DNA of 64,000 nt, taken from assembly GCF_032583975.1 (NCBI RefSeq), contig NZ_JAWHTF010000001.1. One strand, 5' to 3'. Below are positions 16,705 to 25,366 of this stretch, in pieces. Below the pieces are notes generated by a model. It ran no database searches. It was not told the DNA's origin and worked only from the letters and a program-made list of their open reading frames with translations. Source of the DNA: Gilvirhabdus luticola (GTDB lineage Bacteria > Bacteroidota > Bacteroidia > Flavobacteriales > Flavobacteriaceae). A program made the translations under genes and the position numbers. Each line of letters opens with the position of its first letter. Position 1 is the stretch's first letter.

Positions 16705-17250
16705 TTGAGTTTAGAGCAACTCATAGTAAAATGCAAAAAAAATGATACTAAAGCTCAAGGTGAATTATACAAGCTCTATAAGAGTAAATTATTTACATTA
16801 TGCTTAAAGTATTCAAGAAGTCATGCAGAAGCACAAGATAATCTGCAAGATGCATTTGTGACTATTTTTAAAAAAATATCACAATTTAAGAATAAAGGTT
16901 CTTTTGAAGGTTGGATTAAACGGATAACTATCAACACTGCGTTGCAGTGTTATAGAACCAAAGGTGTTTTTAGCATTGTTAATGAAGATATACTTGATGA
17001 AACCGATTGGGAAGTTGAAGACACAGATGAGATTTCAATGGATTATTTGTTGCAAATTATTCAAGAATTGCCTGATAGATATAGATTGGTTTTCAACCTA
17101 TATGTATTGGATGATTATTCGCACAAAGAAATTGCGAATATGTTGGAAATATCACAAGGAACCTCAAAATCTAACTTGGCTAGAGCAAGAGAGATTTTAA
17201 AGAAAAAAATAGAGGTTTATAAAGACGAGCAGAAATTGCAATCCTTATAA
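16705..17250 (+). CDS. ECF-type RNA polymerase sigma factor
   Basis: 181 residues read from a TTG start. This start gives the usual ECF beginning (LEQLIVKCKKNDTKAQGELY), and no ATG lies near. Region 2 spans about 10-80 with AQDNLQDAFVTIFKKI and GSFEGWIKRITINTAL. Region 4 (about 115-175) has LPDRYRLVFNLYVLDDYSHKEIA and a helix-turn-helix. Bacteroidetes use many such factors for envelope and nutrient responses. The following gene starts on the last base of its stop codon (TAATG), a strong sign that its product controls or works with this sigma factor. Confidence 0.92.
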   Translation: MSLEQLIVKCKKNDTKAQGELYKLYKSKLFTLCLKYSRSHAEAQDNLQDAFVTIFKKISQFKNKGSFEGWIKRITINTALQCYRTKGVFSIVNEDILDETDWEVEDTDEISMDYLLQIIQELPDRYRLVFNLYVLDDYSHKEIANMLEISQGTSKSNLARAREILKKKIEVYKDEQKLQSL

Positions 17251-18824
17251 TGAGTGAAAAAAAACATATAGATAGAATTTTTCAGGAAAGGCTAAAAGGT
17301 TTTGAGGCCATTCCAGATGATGCGGTTTGGGAAAACATAAAGTCAGAGCTTGAAAAAGAAAAAGATGACGATAAGCTTATTCCAATTTGGTGGCGCTATG
17401 CTGGAGTTGCTGCTTTATTGTTATTGTTTCTATCCATTGGTGGTTTGATGTTTAATAACGACGCTAATTCAGAGCCTGAAATAAAAGTTGTAGATTCGGA
17501 AAATACAACATCTTCAGGAAATTCAACCCTTCAAAATCTTTCTGATGATGAAAAAAATTCAGTTGATTTAAATTTAGACAGTAATCAAAATGAATCTTTA
17601 GCTTCAGAAGATAAAATTTCTCCTCAATCTAAACAAGAAAGTAATATTGACAATACAAATAAGAATTTAAATAATTCTGCCATTTCTGTTGATATCCCTA
17701 ATGATGTTATTGATAACGAAACAAACATAGCAACAACTACTTCTTCAAATAAAGATTTGAACAACGAGGGATTAACAAACGATAATGGTGTACCTAAAAA
17801 CATCGATAATTCTATTGCTTTAGACAATAAAACCAATATCAATCAAGGTGTGCCATCAAACTCTGCGGCTATTACTTCACAGAAATCAGATGATAATTTA
17901 CCGCAAGACAATACTAGTGCCGAAGATTTACAAAAGATAAAATCCAACAAAAGTTTAGTTGACGATTCACCTATTATAGTAGCACAAAATGATATAACTG
18001 AAGAAGAAGACGAACTAGTAAATATAGCTTCTGTTGACTCTCTATCAATTGAAGAAGAAATTGCAAAAATTGAAGATCTTAAAAATATTATTGAAGAAGA
18101 AAAAAACCTGAACAGGTGGAGCATATCTCCTAATGTTGCACCTGTTTATTTTAACAGTTTAGGAAATGGTTCTTCAATTGATGAACAGTTTAACCAAAAC
18201 TCAAAGACTGGAGAAATTAATATGAGTTATGGTGTTACGGGAAGCTATGCTATTAATGACAAATTGGTGGTTCGTGCTGGAATTAATAAAGTAAATTTGG
18301 GTTATAATACCAATGATATTCTTGTTTTTGAAACAACTGGGAAAGGACCAAATTCTGCTTTGTTAAGTAATGTTTCAGAAAATAAAAATGATACTCATTT
18401 ATCTATTGTTAATGCTAGATCTGTGGTACTAGACCAAAACTCTAATATCGTAAACACATCGAATGTAGGATCAATCAATCAAGCTTTAGGATTTGTTGAA
18501 ATTCCTATTGAATTGCAATACAATATTTTAAACACTAAACTGGGCGTAAATATTATTGGAGGCTTTAGTTCTTTCTTTTTAAGTGAAAATGAATTACGTT
18601 CAGAAATAAATGGAAACAGTACCTTAATTGGTGAAGCAAACAATGTAAATGATATAAGTTATAGTGCCAATTTAGGGTTGGGATTAAATTATAGTTTTTC
18701 TAAAAGTTTTAACTTTAATCTGGAACCTATTTTTAAATATCAAATTAATACATTTAACAATGTCTCTGGAAGCTTTAATCCTTACTTTATAGGGTTTTAC
18801 ACAGGTTTTAGCTTTAAATTTTAA
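17250..18824 (+). CDS. Putative anti-sigma-like membrane protein with C-terminal barrel-like domain
   Basis: 524 residues in three parts. An N-terminal charged cytoplasmic segment (1-48, with FQERLKGFEAIPDDAVWENI, seen in many Bacteroidetes proteins paired with ECF sigma factors) precedes one TM helix at 49-68. A low-complexity linker rich in Asn, Ser, Asp and Glu spans about 70-290. The C-terminal region (about 295-524) has alternating aromatic/small residues and ends FYTGFSFKF, like an outer-membrane beta-barrel end. An inner-membrane helix joined to a barrel-like domain is topologically odd and suggests an envelope-spanning sensor. Translationally coupled to the sigma gene. Confidence 0.75.
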   Translation: MSEKKHIDRIFQERLKGFEAIPDDAVWENIKSELEKEKDDDKLIPIWWRYAGVAALLLLFLSIGGLMFNNDANSEPEIKVVDSENTTSSGNSTLQNLSDDEKNSVDLNLDSNQNESLASEDKISPQSKQESNIDNTNKNLNNSAISVDIPNDVIDNETNIATTTSSNKDLNNEGLTNDNGVPKNIDNSIALDNKTNINQGVPSNSAAITSQKSDDNLPQDNTSAEDLQKIKSNKSLVDDSPIIVAQNDITEEEDELVNIASVDSLSIEEEIAKIEDLKNIIEEEKNLNRWSISPNVAPVYFNSLGNGSSIDEQFNQNSKTGEINMSYGVTGSYAINDKLVVRAGINKVNLGYNTNDILVFETTGKGPNSALLSNVSENKNDTHLSIVNARSVVLDQNSNIVNTSNVGSINQALGFVEIPIELQYNILNTKLGVNIIGGFSSFFLSENELRSEINGNSTLIGEANNVNDISYSANLGLGLNYSFSKSFNFNLEPIFKYQINTFNNVSGSFNPYFIGFYTGFSFKF

Positions 18825-18849
18825 GCTAATTCAAATATCTTATTTTATT

Positions 18850-18880
18850 AAAAGCTATTCTTAATCCAGAATAGCTTTTT
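18850..18880. terminator. Bidirectional intrinsic terminator between barrel protein and plsC
   Basis: A perfect 12-bp inverted repeat (18850-18861 with 18868-18879), loop TAATCC, with a run of Ts on the plus side. It is 25 bases after the plus-strand gene's stop and includes the plsC stop codon, so it serves both convergent genes. Confidence 0.8.
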
Positions 18881-19622
18881 TGTTTACCTCTAATAGCTGA
18901 TTTAAAATAATGCTTCTGGATTTATTATTCAGTTCTTTTGTGTCTTCGACAATCAATCCTTTGGTTTGAATAAACTTATTCACAATAACACGTATCAATC
19001 CAGGTCCACCGCTAAAAAGTGAGTAAGAGAATCTTTTTTTATTATCCAAAAAACTTAAGGGTACAATAGGTATTTGATGGTTGATTGCTAATCTAAAAGC
19101 GCCATCTTTAAATTCGTCCAAAACAATATGCGCTTCTGGCACTCCGCCTTCTGGAAAAATACAGATGCTCAAACCTGATTGTAATTTTCGTTGTGCTCTT
19201 AAAAAAACTGCCTGACGACTTTTTGCTGAACTTCTATCGACCAAAATACAGGTCTTTTTATAAAAATATCCGAAAAGTGGAATTTTAGCCAATTCCTTCT
19301 TCCCTACAAATACAAATGGGTTTTTTACTGACACCAACATCATCATAATATCAATCATCGAAGTATGATTGGCTATAAACATATAACTTTTGCTTTGGTC
19401 GGGTATTTGCTCATATTTAATTTTCCATTTAAACCCCATTCCAATTAAAATAAATTTGGCCCAAAATCTAGCTAGTCTAAAAAAGAACCTGTACCAAGAA
19501 TCTCTAGAAATTGAAATCAATAAAATTGGAAGTAATAAAATGATGGGTAAGGCAACTAATATATAAAACCAAATTCGATATAAAACCCAAAAAGGATATT
19601 TAAAAATATTCATAAGGTTCAA
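18861..19622 (-). CDS. plsC: 1-acyl-sn-glycerol-3-phosphate acyltransferase
   Basis: 253 residues. It acylates lysophosphatidic acid to phosphatidic acid at the inner membrane. An N-terminal hydrophobic region (about 10-38) precedes the acyltransferase domain with NHTSMID (85-91, the HX4D motif), KKELAKIPLFGY and FPEGGVPE. All core motifs are present. Monocistronic by appearance, ending in a shared terminator with the upstream convergent gene. Confidence 0.9.
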   Translation of the reverse strand: MNLMNIFKYPFWVLYRIWFYILVALPIILLLPILLISISRDSWYRFFFRLARFWAKFILIGMGFKWKIKYEQIPDQSKSYMFIANHTSMIDIMMMLVSVKNPFVFVGKKELAKIPLFGYFYKKTCILVDRSSAKSRQAVFLRAQRKLQSGLSICIFPEGGVPEAHIVLDEFKDGAFRLAINHQIPIVPLSFLDNKKRFSYSLFSGGPGLIRVIVNKFIQTKGLIVEDTKELNNKSRSIILNQLLEVNKKAILD

Positions 19623-19637
19623 AAATACACAATTGTA

Positions 19638-19668
19638 TTGAGCTAATTTAATAAAACAATTACCTTTG
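19638..19668 (+). promoter_or_regulatory. Promoter for trpS
   Basis: TTG (19638-19640), 20-base spacer, TACCTTTG (19661-19668), an exact TAnnTTTG match ending 21 bases before the trpS ATG. Confidence 0.65.
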
Positions 19669-19689
19669 CAGGAATTATTAATTTAACCT

Positions 19690-20658
19690 ATGGCAAGAAT
19701 ACTTACAGGAATTCAAAGCACTGGAACACCCCATTTAGGAAATATTCTAGGCGCTATTTTACCAGCAATAGAAATGGCAAACAACCCTGACAATGATTCT
19801 TTTTTATTTATTGCCAATTTACATACACTAACACAAATAAAAGACTCCAAAACTTTAAGAGAAAATACATATTCAACGGCAGCAACTTGGCTGGCCTGTG
19901 GTTTAGATATCGAAAAAAGTACATTTTACAGACAAAGTGATGTGCCTCAAGTAACTGAATTAGCGTGGCATTTAAGTTGCTTTTTTCCATATCAACGTTT
20001 AACTTTAGCGCACAGCTTTAAAGACAAAGTGGATAGATTGGATGATATAAATGCAGGCCTGTTTACTTATCCAATGCTTATGGCTGCTGATATTTTGTTG
20101 TTTGATGCTAATATTATTCCTGTTGGAAAAGACCAGTTGCAACATATAGAAATGACCCGAGATGTGGCTTCAAGATTCCATGCTAAAATGGGTAACACAT
20201 TTGTTTTGCCAGAAGCCGACGTACAAAAAAACACAATGCTGATTCCAGGAACTGACGGTGAAAAGATGAGTAAAAGTAGAGGGAATACAATCAACATTTT
20301 TTTAGAAGAAAAAAAACTGCGCAAACAAATCATGTCTATTCAGACTGATAGTACTCCTCTTGAAGATCCTAAAGACTGGAAATCTTGTAATTGTTTTGCA
20401 TTATATAGCCTGTTGGCTTCAAAAAAAAATATTGAAGCCATGAAAGTTAATTACGAACAAGGTGGATATGGTTATGGTCATGCAAAGCAAGCTTTGTTTG
20501 AACTTATTTTAGAAAAATTCGCTACAGAAAGAGAGCAATATAATTACTACATGAAAAACCTTTCAAAAGTAGATATCGCTTTAAATTTAGGGGCTTCAAA
20601 AGCAAAAAATGTGGCTGATGATGTATTGAATAGAGTAAGAGAAAAGGTAGGTTATTAA
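19690..20658 (+). CDS. trpS: Tryptophan--tRNA ligase
   Basis: 322 residues, typical for a bacterial class I TrpRS. It charges tRNA-Trp. The HIGH-equivalent PHLGN lies in GIQSTGTPHLGNILGA near the N-terminus, and the KMSKS loop is GEKMSKSRGN (about 195-204). GKDQLQHIEMTRD is the usual substrate-pocket segment. Expressed from its own promoter and convergent with dprA, overlapping it by 4 bases. Confidence 0.96.
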   Translation: MARILTGIQSTGTPHLGNILGAILPAIEMANNPDNDSFLFIANLHTLTQIKDSKTLRENTYSTAATWLACGLDIEKSTFYRQSDVPQVTELAWHLSCFFPYQRLTLAHSFKDKVDRLDDINAGLFTYPMLMAADILLFDANIIPVGKDQLQHIEMTRDVASRFHAKMGNTFVLPEADVQKNTMLIPGTDGEKMSKSRGNTINIFLEEKKLRKQIMSIQTDSTPLEDPKDWKSCNCFALYSLLASKKNIEAMKVNYEQGGYGYGHAKQALFELILEKFATEREQYNYYMKNLSKVDIALNLGASKAKNVADDVLNRVREKVGY

Positions 20659-21758
20659 ATAATCTCAAATTGCTTGCCCGGTAAAGGTCTAATCACGCCT
20701 TTTAATTCCATATTTAATAATAGACTAGCTACTTTAAATGTTGGCATATTACAGTTTAAAGCAATAACATCTAGTTGTTGTTTGTTATTTTCTTTTAAAT
20801 AATTATAAATCACTTTTTCAAAATCATCCAATTTAACAAATAGCTTTTTTTGAACACTAGGCTTTTTATCAGTTTCTAAATTCCAATTAAGCATATAAGG
20901 AACATCCAAAGGGTTTGAAAGTAAATGCGCTTTTTGATGTTTTATTAAATTATTACAGCCTACACTTTGTGAATCTGTTGTTCTGCCTGGCACAGCAAAA
21001 ACTTCTCTGTTGTATGAATTTGCAATCTCAACCGTTACCAAACTTCCTCCTTTTTCAGCAGACTCAATAACAACAGTTGCCTCGCTTAAGCCAGCAATAA
21101 TTCGATTTCGTTTTAAAAAATTGTTTCTATCAAATACATCGCTACTCCAAAAGTCTGTCATAAAACCTCCATTCTTTTCAATGTCATGCACATACTTTTT
21201 GTGTGCTTTAGGATAAATTTGATTTAACCCATGAGCCAAACAACCTATGGTTTGTAAGTTATTTTTAACAGCACCTTTTTGAGCTGTGATGTCTGTTCCA
21301 TAAGCAAAGCCTGAAACTATTATTGGATTATATGGTGTTAAGGTTTCTATTAAATTTTCACAAAAAGAGATGCCTTGTGTTGTGATTTTACGAGTACCAA
21401 CAACACTAATAATATTTTGATTTCTTAAATTAATATTCCCAGAATAAAACAATAGAATTGGACCATCAATACAATGTTTTAATTTTTCTGGGTAGAGATA
21501 ATCTGTAAAGTACCAATATGAAATATTATTGTTTTTAATGAAATTCAACTCCCCTTCAGCTGCATTTAAATGATTTGTTTCGAACAGTTCATTAATAACA
21601 ATGGTGCCAATGCCTTCAATCTTAAGCAGATTTTGCTTTTTCTCTTTAAAAACAGCTTCTCCAGAACCACAATGTGAAATAAGCTTTTTTGCAGTTATAT
21701 CTCCAATTTTTGGAACATGTTGTAGAGCTAAAGTATAAATAAGTTCCTGCTCGGTCAT
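20655..21758 (-). CDS. dprA: DNA-processing protein DprA
   Basis: 367 residues. DprA binds incoming single-stranded DNA and loads RecA during natural transformation. An N-terminal helical SAM-like region (about 1-75) precedes the Rossmann-like domain with SVVGTRKITTQG, SGFAYGTDITAQKGA, GCLAHGLNQIYPKAH, KRNRIIAGLSEATVVIE and GGSLVTVEIA. A C-terminal winged-helix-like domain follows (about 305-367). No other competence gene is in the window. Confidence 0.95.
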   Translation of the reverse strand: MTEQELIYTLALQHVPKIGDITAKKLISHCGSGEAVFKEKKQNLLKIEGIGTIVINELFETNHLNAAEGELNFIKNNNISYWYFTDYLYPEKLKHCIDGPILLFYSGNINLRNQNIISVVGTRKITTQGISFCENLIETLTPYNPIIVSGFAYGTDITAQKGAVKNNLQTIGCLAHGLNQIYPKAHKKYVHDIEKNGGFMTDFWSSDVFDRNNFLKRNRIIAGLSEATVVIESAEKGGSLVTVEIANSYNREVFAVPGRTTDSQSVGCNNLIKHQKAHLLSNPLDVPYMLNWNLETDKKPSVQKKLFVKLDDFEKVIYNYLKENNKQQLDVIALNCNMPTFKVASLLLNMELKGVIRPLPGKQFEII

Positions 21759-21845
21759 AAAACATTAAATTATGGTTACAAATAACAAAATTTTGGACTG
21801 TTAATAAAAAATTAGTAGTATGTTTTATTGACTAGCAAAAAATTC

Positions 21846-21853
21846 TAACTTTG
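21846..21853 (+). promoter_or_regulatory. -7 box immediately before the HU/SPOR gene (possible leaderless start)
   Basis: TAACTTTG matches TAnnTTTG exactly and ends only 5 bases before the ATG at 21859. With normal spacing transcription would begin at or within a few bases of the start codon. The nearest upstream TTG (21828-21830) gives a short 15-base spacer. Confidence 0.45.
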
Positions 21854-21858
21854 TTAAT

Positions 21859-22794
21859 ATGCAACTTGAAACCTACATTAGCGATTTATTGTATAGGTAC
21901 GAATGTGTTACCATACCAGAGTTTGGGGCGTTTTTAACACAGCGTGTTTCTGCAAGTATTACCGAAAACACAAACACTTTTTATCCTCCAAAAAAAGTGC
22001 TGTCTTTTAACGAACAGATTCAAAAGAGTGATGGTTTACTGGCACATTATATAGCCGATGTAGAAAAAATTCCTTTTGAGATTGCTTCCAATAAAATTAG
22101 AAAGCGAGTAAAATTGTTAAAGTCTTATTTAACACAGGGACAAACATTAAACTTTTCGAATATTGGCGAAATCTCTTTGAACATAGAAGGTAATATCTTG
22201 TTTGAACCTTCCTATCATCTAAATTATCTAACAGATTCTTTTGGATTATCTCAATTTGTATCGCCTAAAGTAAATAGAGAAATCTATAAAAAAGAGGGTG
22301 AAAAAATTGAGAAAGTAGTTCCTATTACTGTTACGCCAGAGCGTCAAAAAGCACGTCTGTATTTAAAGTACGCTGCTGTGGCACTAATCGCATTAACTCT
22401 TGGAGGTTTTGGTATGTCTAATTATTATGTCAATCAAATTGAAATTCATAACAGAATAGCGCAAGAAGAAGCCAATCAACAGCTTGAAAACAGAATTCAA
22501 GAAGCCACTTTTATAATAGACAATCCTTTACCAACTATTACACTTAATGTTACAAAACAAGTTGGTAAATACCACATTATAGCTGGTGCTTTCAGAATTG
22601 AAGAAAATTCTACAAAAATAATAGATCAATTAAAGAATTTGGGTTATAATGCACGTTACATTGGTGAAAACAAATATGGATTGCATGAAGTGGTATATTC
22701 AAGTTATGAAGATAGACTGGAAGCTCTACAGGCTCTGCGAAAAATAAGAAAAGAGCATAATTCTGAAGCTTGGTTATTGGTTAAAGAACTTTAA
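21859..22794 (+). CDS. HU-like (CCDC81-type) and SPOR domain membrane protein
   Basis: 311 residues. The first ~130 residues match the Bacteroidetes HU-CCDC81 double domain (ISDLLYRYECVTIPEFGAFL). A TM helix lies at about 168-186, and a C-terminal SPOR domain at about 232-311 (VGKYHIIAGAFRIEENSTK). SPOR domains bind denuded peptidoglycan, so the protein may tie a cytoplasmic HU-like module to septal wall. Its exact function is not established. Divergent from dprA with a candidate leaderless promoter. Confidence 0.88.
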   Translation: MQLETYISDLLYRYECVTIPEFGAFLTQRVSASITENTNTFYPPKKVLSFNEQIQKSDGLLAHYIADVEKIPFEIASNKIRKRVKLLKSYLTQGQTLNFSNIGEISLNIEGNILFEPSYHLNYLTDSFGLSQFVSPKVNREIYKKEGEKIEKVVPITVTPERQKARLYLKYAAVALIALTLGGFGMSNYYVNQIEIHNRIAQEEANQQLENRIQEATFIIDNPLPTITLNVTKQVGKYHIIAGAFRIEENSTKIIDQLKNLGYNARYIGENKYGLHEVVYSSYEDRLEALQALRKIRKEHNSEAWLLVKEL

Positions 22795-22828
22795 TTCGCA
22801 TTTTCTTTAATACCTCCTAAAAGGAACT

Positions 22829-22836
22829 TACCTTTG
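22829..22836 (+). promoter_or_regulatory. -7 box for the acyl-CoA thioesterase gene
   Basis: TACCTTTG, an exact TAnnTTTG match, ends 20 bases before the ATG at 22857. It overlaps the GTG at 22836 that could otherwise be read as a start, which argues for the ATG. Confidence 0.6.
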
Positions 22837-22856
22837 TGTTTTATCAAGACATTTCA

Positions 22857-23366
22857 ATGGAATACAAAACACCAACGCAATCTAGAACAATATTGACGGA
22901 CATGGTTTTGCCAAGTGAAACCAATCCACTAAACAATCTTTTTGGAGGTGAGCTCTTGGCTAGAATGGATCGTGCTGCTAGCATTGCTGCAAGAAGACAT
23001 TCACGAAAGATAACCGTTACAGCTTCAGTAAACCATGTAGCATTCAATAGATCTATTCCTTTAGGAAGCGTTGTTACTGTTGAAGCTAAAGTATCACGTG
23101 CATTTAAAACTTCTATGGAAGTGTTTTTGGATGTCTGGATTGAAGATAGGGAATCTGGTGAAAGGGAAAAAGCCAATGAAGCTATATACACTTTTGTTGC
23201 GGTTGACGAGTCTGGTAAACCAGTCAAAATCCCAGCAATAAATCCAGAAACAGATTTAGAAAAGGAACGTTATGAAGGTGCTTTAAGACGTAAACAGTTA
23301 AGCTTAGTTCTGGCAGGTAAAATGAACCCAAATGATGCTACCGAATTAAAAGCACTGTTTCAATAA
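22857..23366 (+). CDS. Acyl-CoA thioesterase (hotdog fold)
   Basis: 169 residues from the ATG at 22857. The upstream GTG at 22836 falls inside the -7 box, so it was rejected. A single hotdog domain of the YciA/BACH type: SETNPLNNLFGGELLARMDRAASIAARRH contains the conserved N-x(2)-FGG-x-(L/V)-x-x-MD pattern with the catalytic Asp. Members hydrolyse acyl-CoAs to free fatty acids and CoA; chain-length preference is unknown. It ends one base before the convergent EnvC-like gene. Confidence 0.88.
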   Translation: MEYKTPTQSRTILTDMVLPSETNPLNNLFGGELLARMDRAASIAARRHSRKITVTASVNHVAFNRSIPLGSVVTVEAKVSRAFKTSMEVFLDVWIEDRESGEREKANEAIYTFVAVDESGKPVKIPAINPETDLEKERYEGALRRKQLSLVLAGKMNPNDATELKALFQ

Positions 23367-24590
23367 TTACATTTTATAAATCCATTCTGCTGGATTTTGG
23401 GTCGTACTTTCTTTAAAAACACTAAAGTTTAAAATGGTTTCGCCGTTGGATGAGTTAGTAAAAACTTCTCCAATGCTTTGTTTTGTTTTCACTTTGTCTC
23501 CTTTTTTTACATAGACTTTTGCGAGGTTTTTATATGCTGTAATGTAATTTCCATGTTGTATCAAAACCGTGGGATTACCGTGCCTTATTGTAGAAACCGC
23601 CAATACTTCACCATCAAATACAGCGCGAACTTGGGCATTCTTTTCTGTAGCAATGCGAACGCCATTACTTTGTATTGTTGCTGTTTTCACGACTGGATGT
23701 TGTTGTTTCCCATATCGTAAAGTAACAATTCCTTTTTCTACAGGCCAAGGCAGACTTCCTTTGTTGGCTACAAAGCTAGCAGCCAAAGCTTTTGCTTCCG
23801 CAGTTAATTCAAAAGTTGTATTACTTTTCCCTGCTTTTTTATTTGAACTTGCTATCGCTTCTTTAATAATTTTCTCTATTTCTTTATCAATTCTATCGGC
23901 CTCTCTTTGCTTTGCTTTTATTTGAGCAGTATAAATATTTAGATTCTTATTTATCGAGCTCATAACAGCTTGATGTTGCTTTCTTTGAGCTTCTAATTCT
24001 CTTTGAGTTACTTTATTTTCGGCAATAAGTTTTTGTTTGTCATCTTTTTGCTTTAGTAATTTGGTGTTTAATTCCTGAAGTTCAATCGTTTTTGCTTTTA
24101 TAATTTCGCCTTGTTCTTTTTGATAATTTGAGTACTGCTTTATGTAATTCAACCTTTTAAGAGCTTGACTAAAATCACTTGAAGACAATAAAAACATGAC
24201 TCTGCTTTGTTCGTTTTTGCTTTTATAGGATTTAACAATCATAGCGGCATAATTGTCCTTTAAACCCTTGAGGTCTTCGCGGAGTTCAGTTATTTGGTTT
24301 TGGTTAAAGTTGATTTCTCGAGTCAACAAATTGGCTTGTTGATTCGTTACTTTAATTAAATTATTAAGCGAGTTGATTTTATAATTTAAGTCTTCAATAA
24401 CCGATAGTTGCGATTTTTTTTTATAATTATTATCAGATATTAAAGCATTAATTTGTTTGATTTCATTTAATATCTGCTGTCTGCGTTGTTCTAGTTCTTT
24501 TTGTTTATCATTTTGCGAAAATGATAATAAGCAACAAAAGAAAAATATCAGAAAAGTATTTATTCTATATGTAAGTTTAGATAGTCTCAT
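23367..24590 (-). CDS. EnvC-like murein hydrolase activator with degenerate LytM domain
   Basis: 407 residues: signal peptide (about 10-26), a long coiled coil (about 27-250), then an M23/LytM domain (about 278-407). The zinc ligands of active M23 peptidases are missing: the HxxxD position reads SNGVRIA and the final HxH position reads TILNFSVF. It should therefore act as an amidase activator like EnvC, not as an enzyme. It is the last gene of the flippase-dut-nucleotidyltransferase-TPR-DUF4292 operon and overlaps the DUF4292 gene by 4 bases (ATGA). Confidence 0.88.
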   Translation of the reverse strand: MRLSKLTYRINTFLIFFFCCLLSFSQNDKQKELEQRRQQILNEIKQINALISDNNYKKKSQLSVIEDLNYKINSLNNLIKVTNQQANLLTREINFNQNQITELREDLKGLKDNYAAMIVKSYKSKNEQSRVMFLLSSSDFSQALKRLNYIKQYSNYQKEQGEIIKAKTIELQELNTKLLKQKDDKQKLIAENKVTQRELEAQRKQHQAVMSSINKNLNIYTAQIKAKQREADRIDKEIEKIIKEAIASSNKKAGKSNTTFELTAEAKALAASFVANKGSLPWPVEKGIVTLRYGKQQHPVVKTATIQSNGVRIATEKNAQVRAVFDGEVLAVSTIRHGNPTVLIQHGNYITAYKNLAKVYVKKGDKVKTKQSIGEVFTNSSNGETILNFSVFKESTTQNPAEWIYKM

Positions 24591-25366
24591 TTTAGAACTA
24601 TTTCGTCATATCCCGAAGGAATTTTAAATGGAAATCTTAAATCTTCATTTAAAGAAACAGATTTATATTCTAAATCAATAATCATTTGGTCCGCAGCTTC
24701 TAACGCAATAATCTTAATATTTTCAGGAACTATTTGCCTATTTACTTTTTGATAATTTAGATAGTCAATTTCCAGAAACCTTGATTCTTCAGTTTGTAAA
24801 AATTGTTGCGAATTTAACTTAAAATGTGAAGGGTTTATGAGAAAGAAAACTTCAAACAATTCATTTGCGGTTTTTGGTTGTAAAATATAAGTATTGTTAT
24901 CAACCGAAAGCAAATAATTTTCAGCTTTTAAATCATATAGCGCTTCTCCTAATAACAAGTTTTGAACCTTTTCGAAATCTAATTCAGTTCCTAACAAATC
25001 ACTTAAATACTCAAAATCGCCATCAAAATACGTGTTATCCAATTTATTGTAAAAACTTACTTTCTCTGGTGTAATTAAGGCCTTAACTACAGATATTGGA
25101 GTTGACATCAACAAGATTTGCTTATCCTTTTCGATTCTCAAATTCACCGTATAGCTCTGTTCTCTATTTCCGTCAAGTATATTAATTTTTACTCTTGATG
25201 ATAAGGTTCTAAATGTCGCCTCTCGCTTTGAGTTTTCTCTTATAACTTGTTTTTTATTTAGGTTTAGATTCGCATCACTTGTACTCAATGATTTAGAGGA
25301 CTTACATCCAAATTCAACTACCAATAATAAAACAAAAATAAAACCTATATAGCGCTTGTATCTCAT
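24587..25366 (-). CDS. DUF4292 family lipoprotein
   Basis: 259 residues with a lipoprotein signal ending FVLLLVVEFGC, lipid Cys21. The body matches the Bacteroidetes DUF4292 pattern (NLRIEKDKQILLMSTPI, TPEKVSFYNKLDNTYFDG). The alternating hydrophobic strands suggest a LolA/LolB-like half barrel, so a role in lipoprotein or lipid handling at the outer membrane is plausible but unproven. Overlaps its neighbours on both sides (1 base with the TPR gene, 4 with the EnvC-like gene); this gene order recurs in flavobacteria. Confidence 0.85.
   Translation of the reverse strand: MRYKRYIGFIFVLLLVVEFGCKSSKSLSTSDANLNLNKKQVIRENSKREATFRTLSSRVKINILDGNREQSYTVNLRIEKDKQILLMSTPISVVKALITPEKVSFYNKLDNTYFDGDFEYLSDLLGTELDFEKVQNLLLGEALYDLKAENYLLSVDNNTYILQPKTANELFEVFFLINPSHFKLNSQQFLQTEESRFLEIDYLNYQKVNRQIVPENIKIIALEAADQMIIDLEYKSVSLNEDLRFPFKIPSGYDEIVLK

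Noticed and set aside
22836..22856. GTG start adding 7 residues to the thioesterase
   Set aside because: The GTG overlaps an exact TAnnTTTG box, so it would lie before the transcript start. The ATG at 22857 fits the family start.
23378..23397. 7-bp stem past the thioesterase stop inside the EnvC-like gene
   Set aside because: Short, with no U-tract; could be chance in AT-rich coding sequence.
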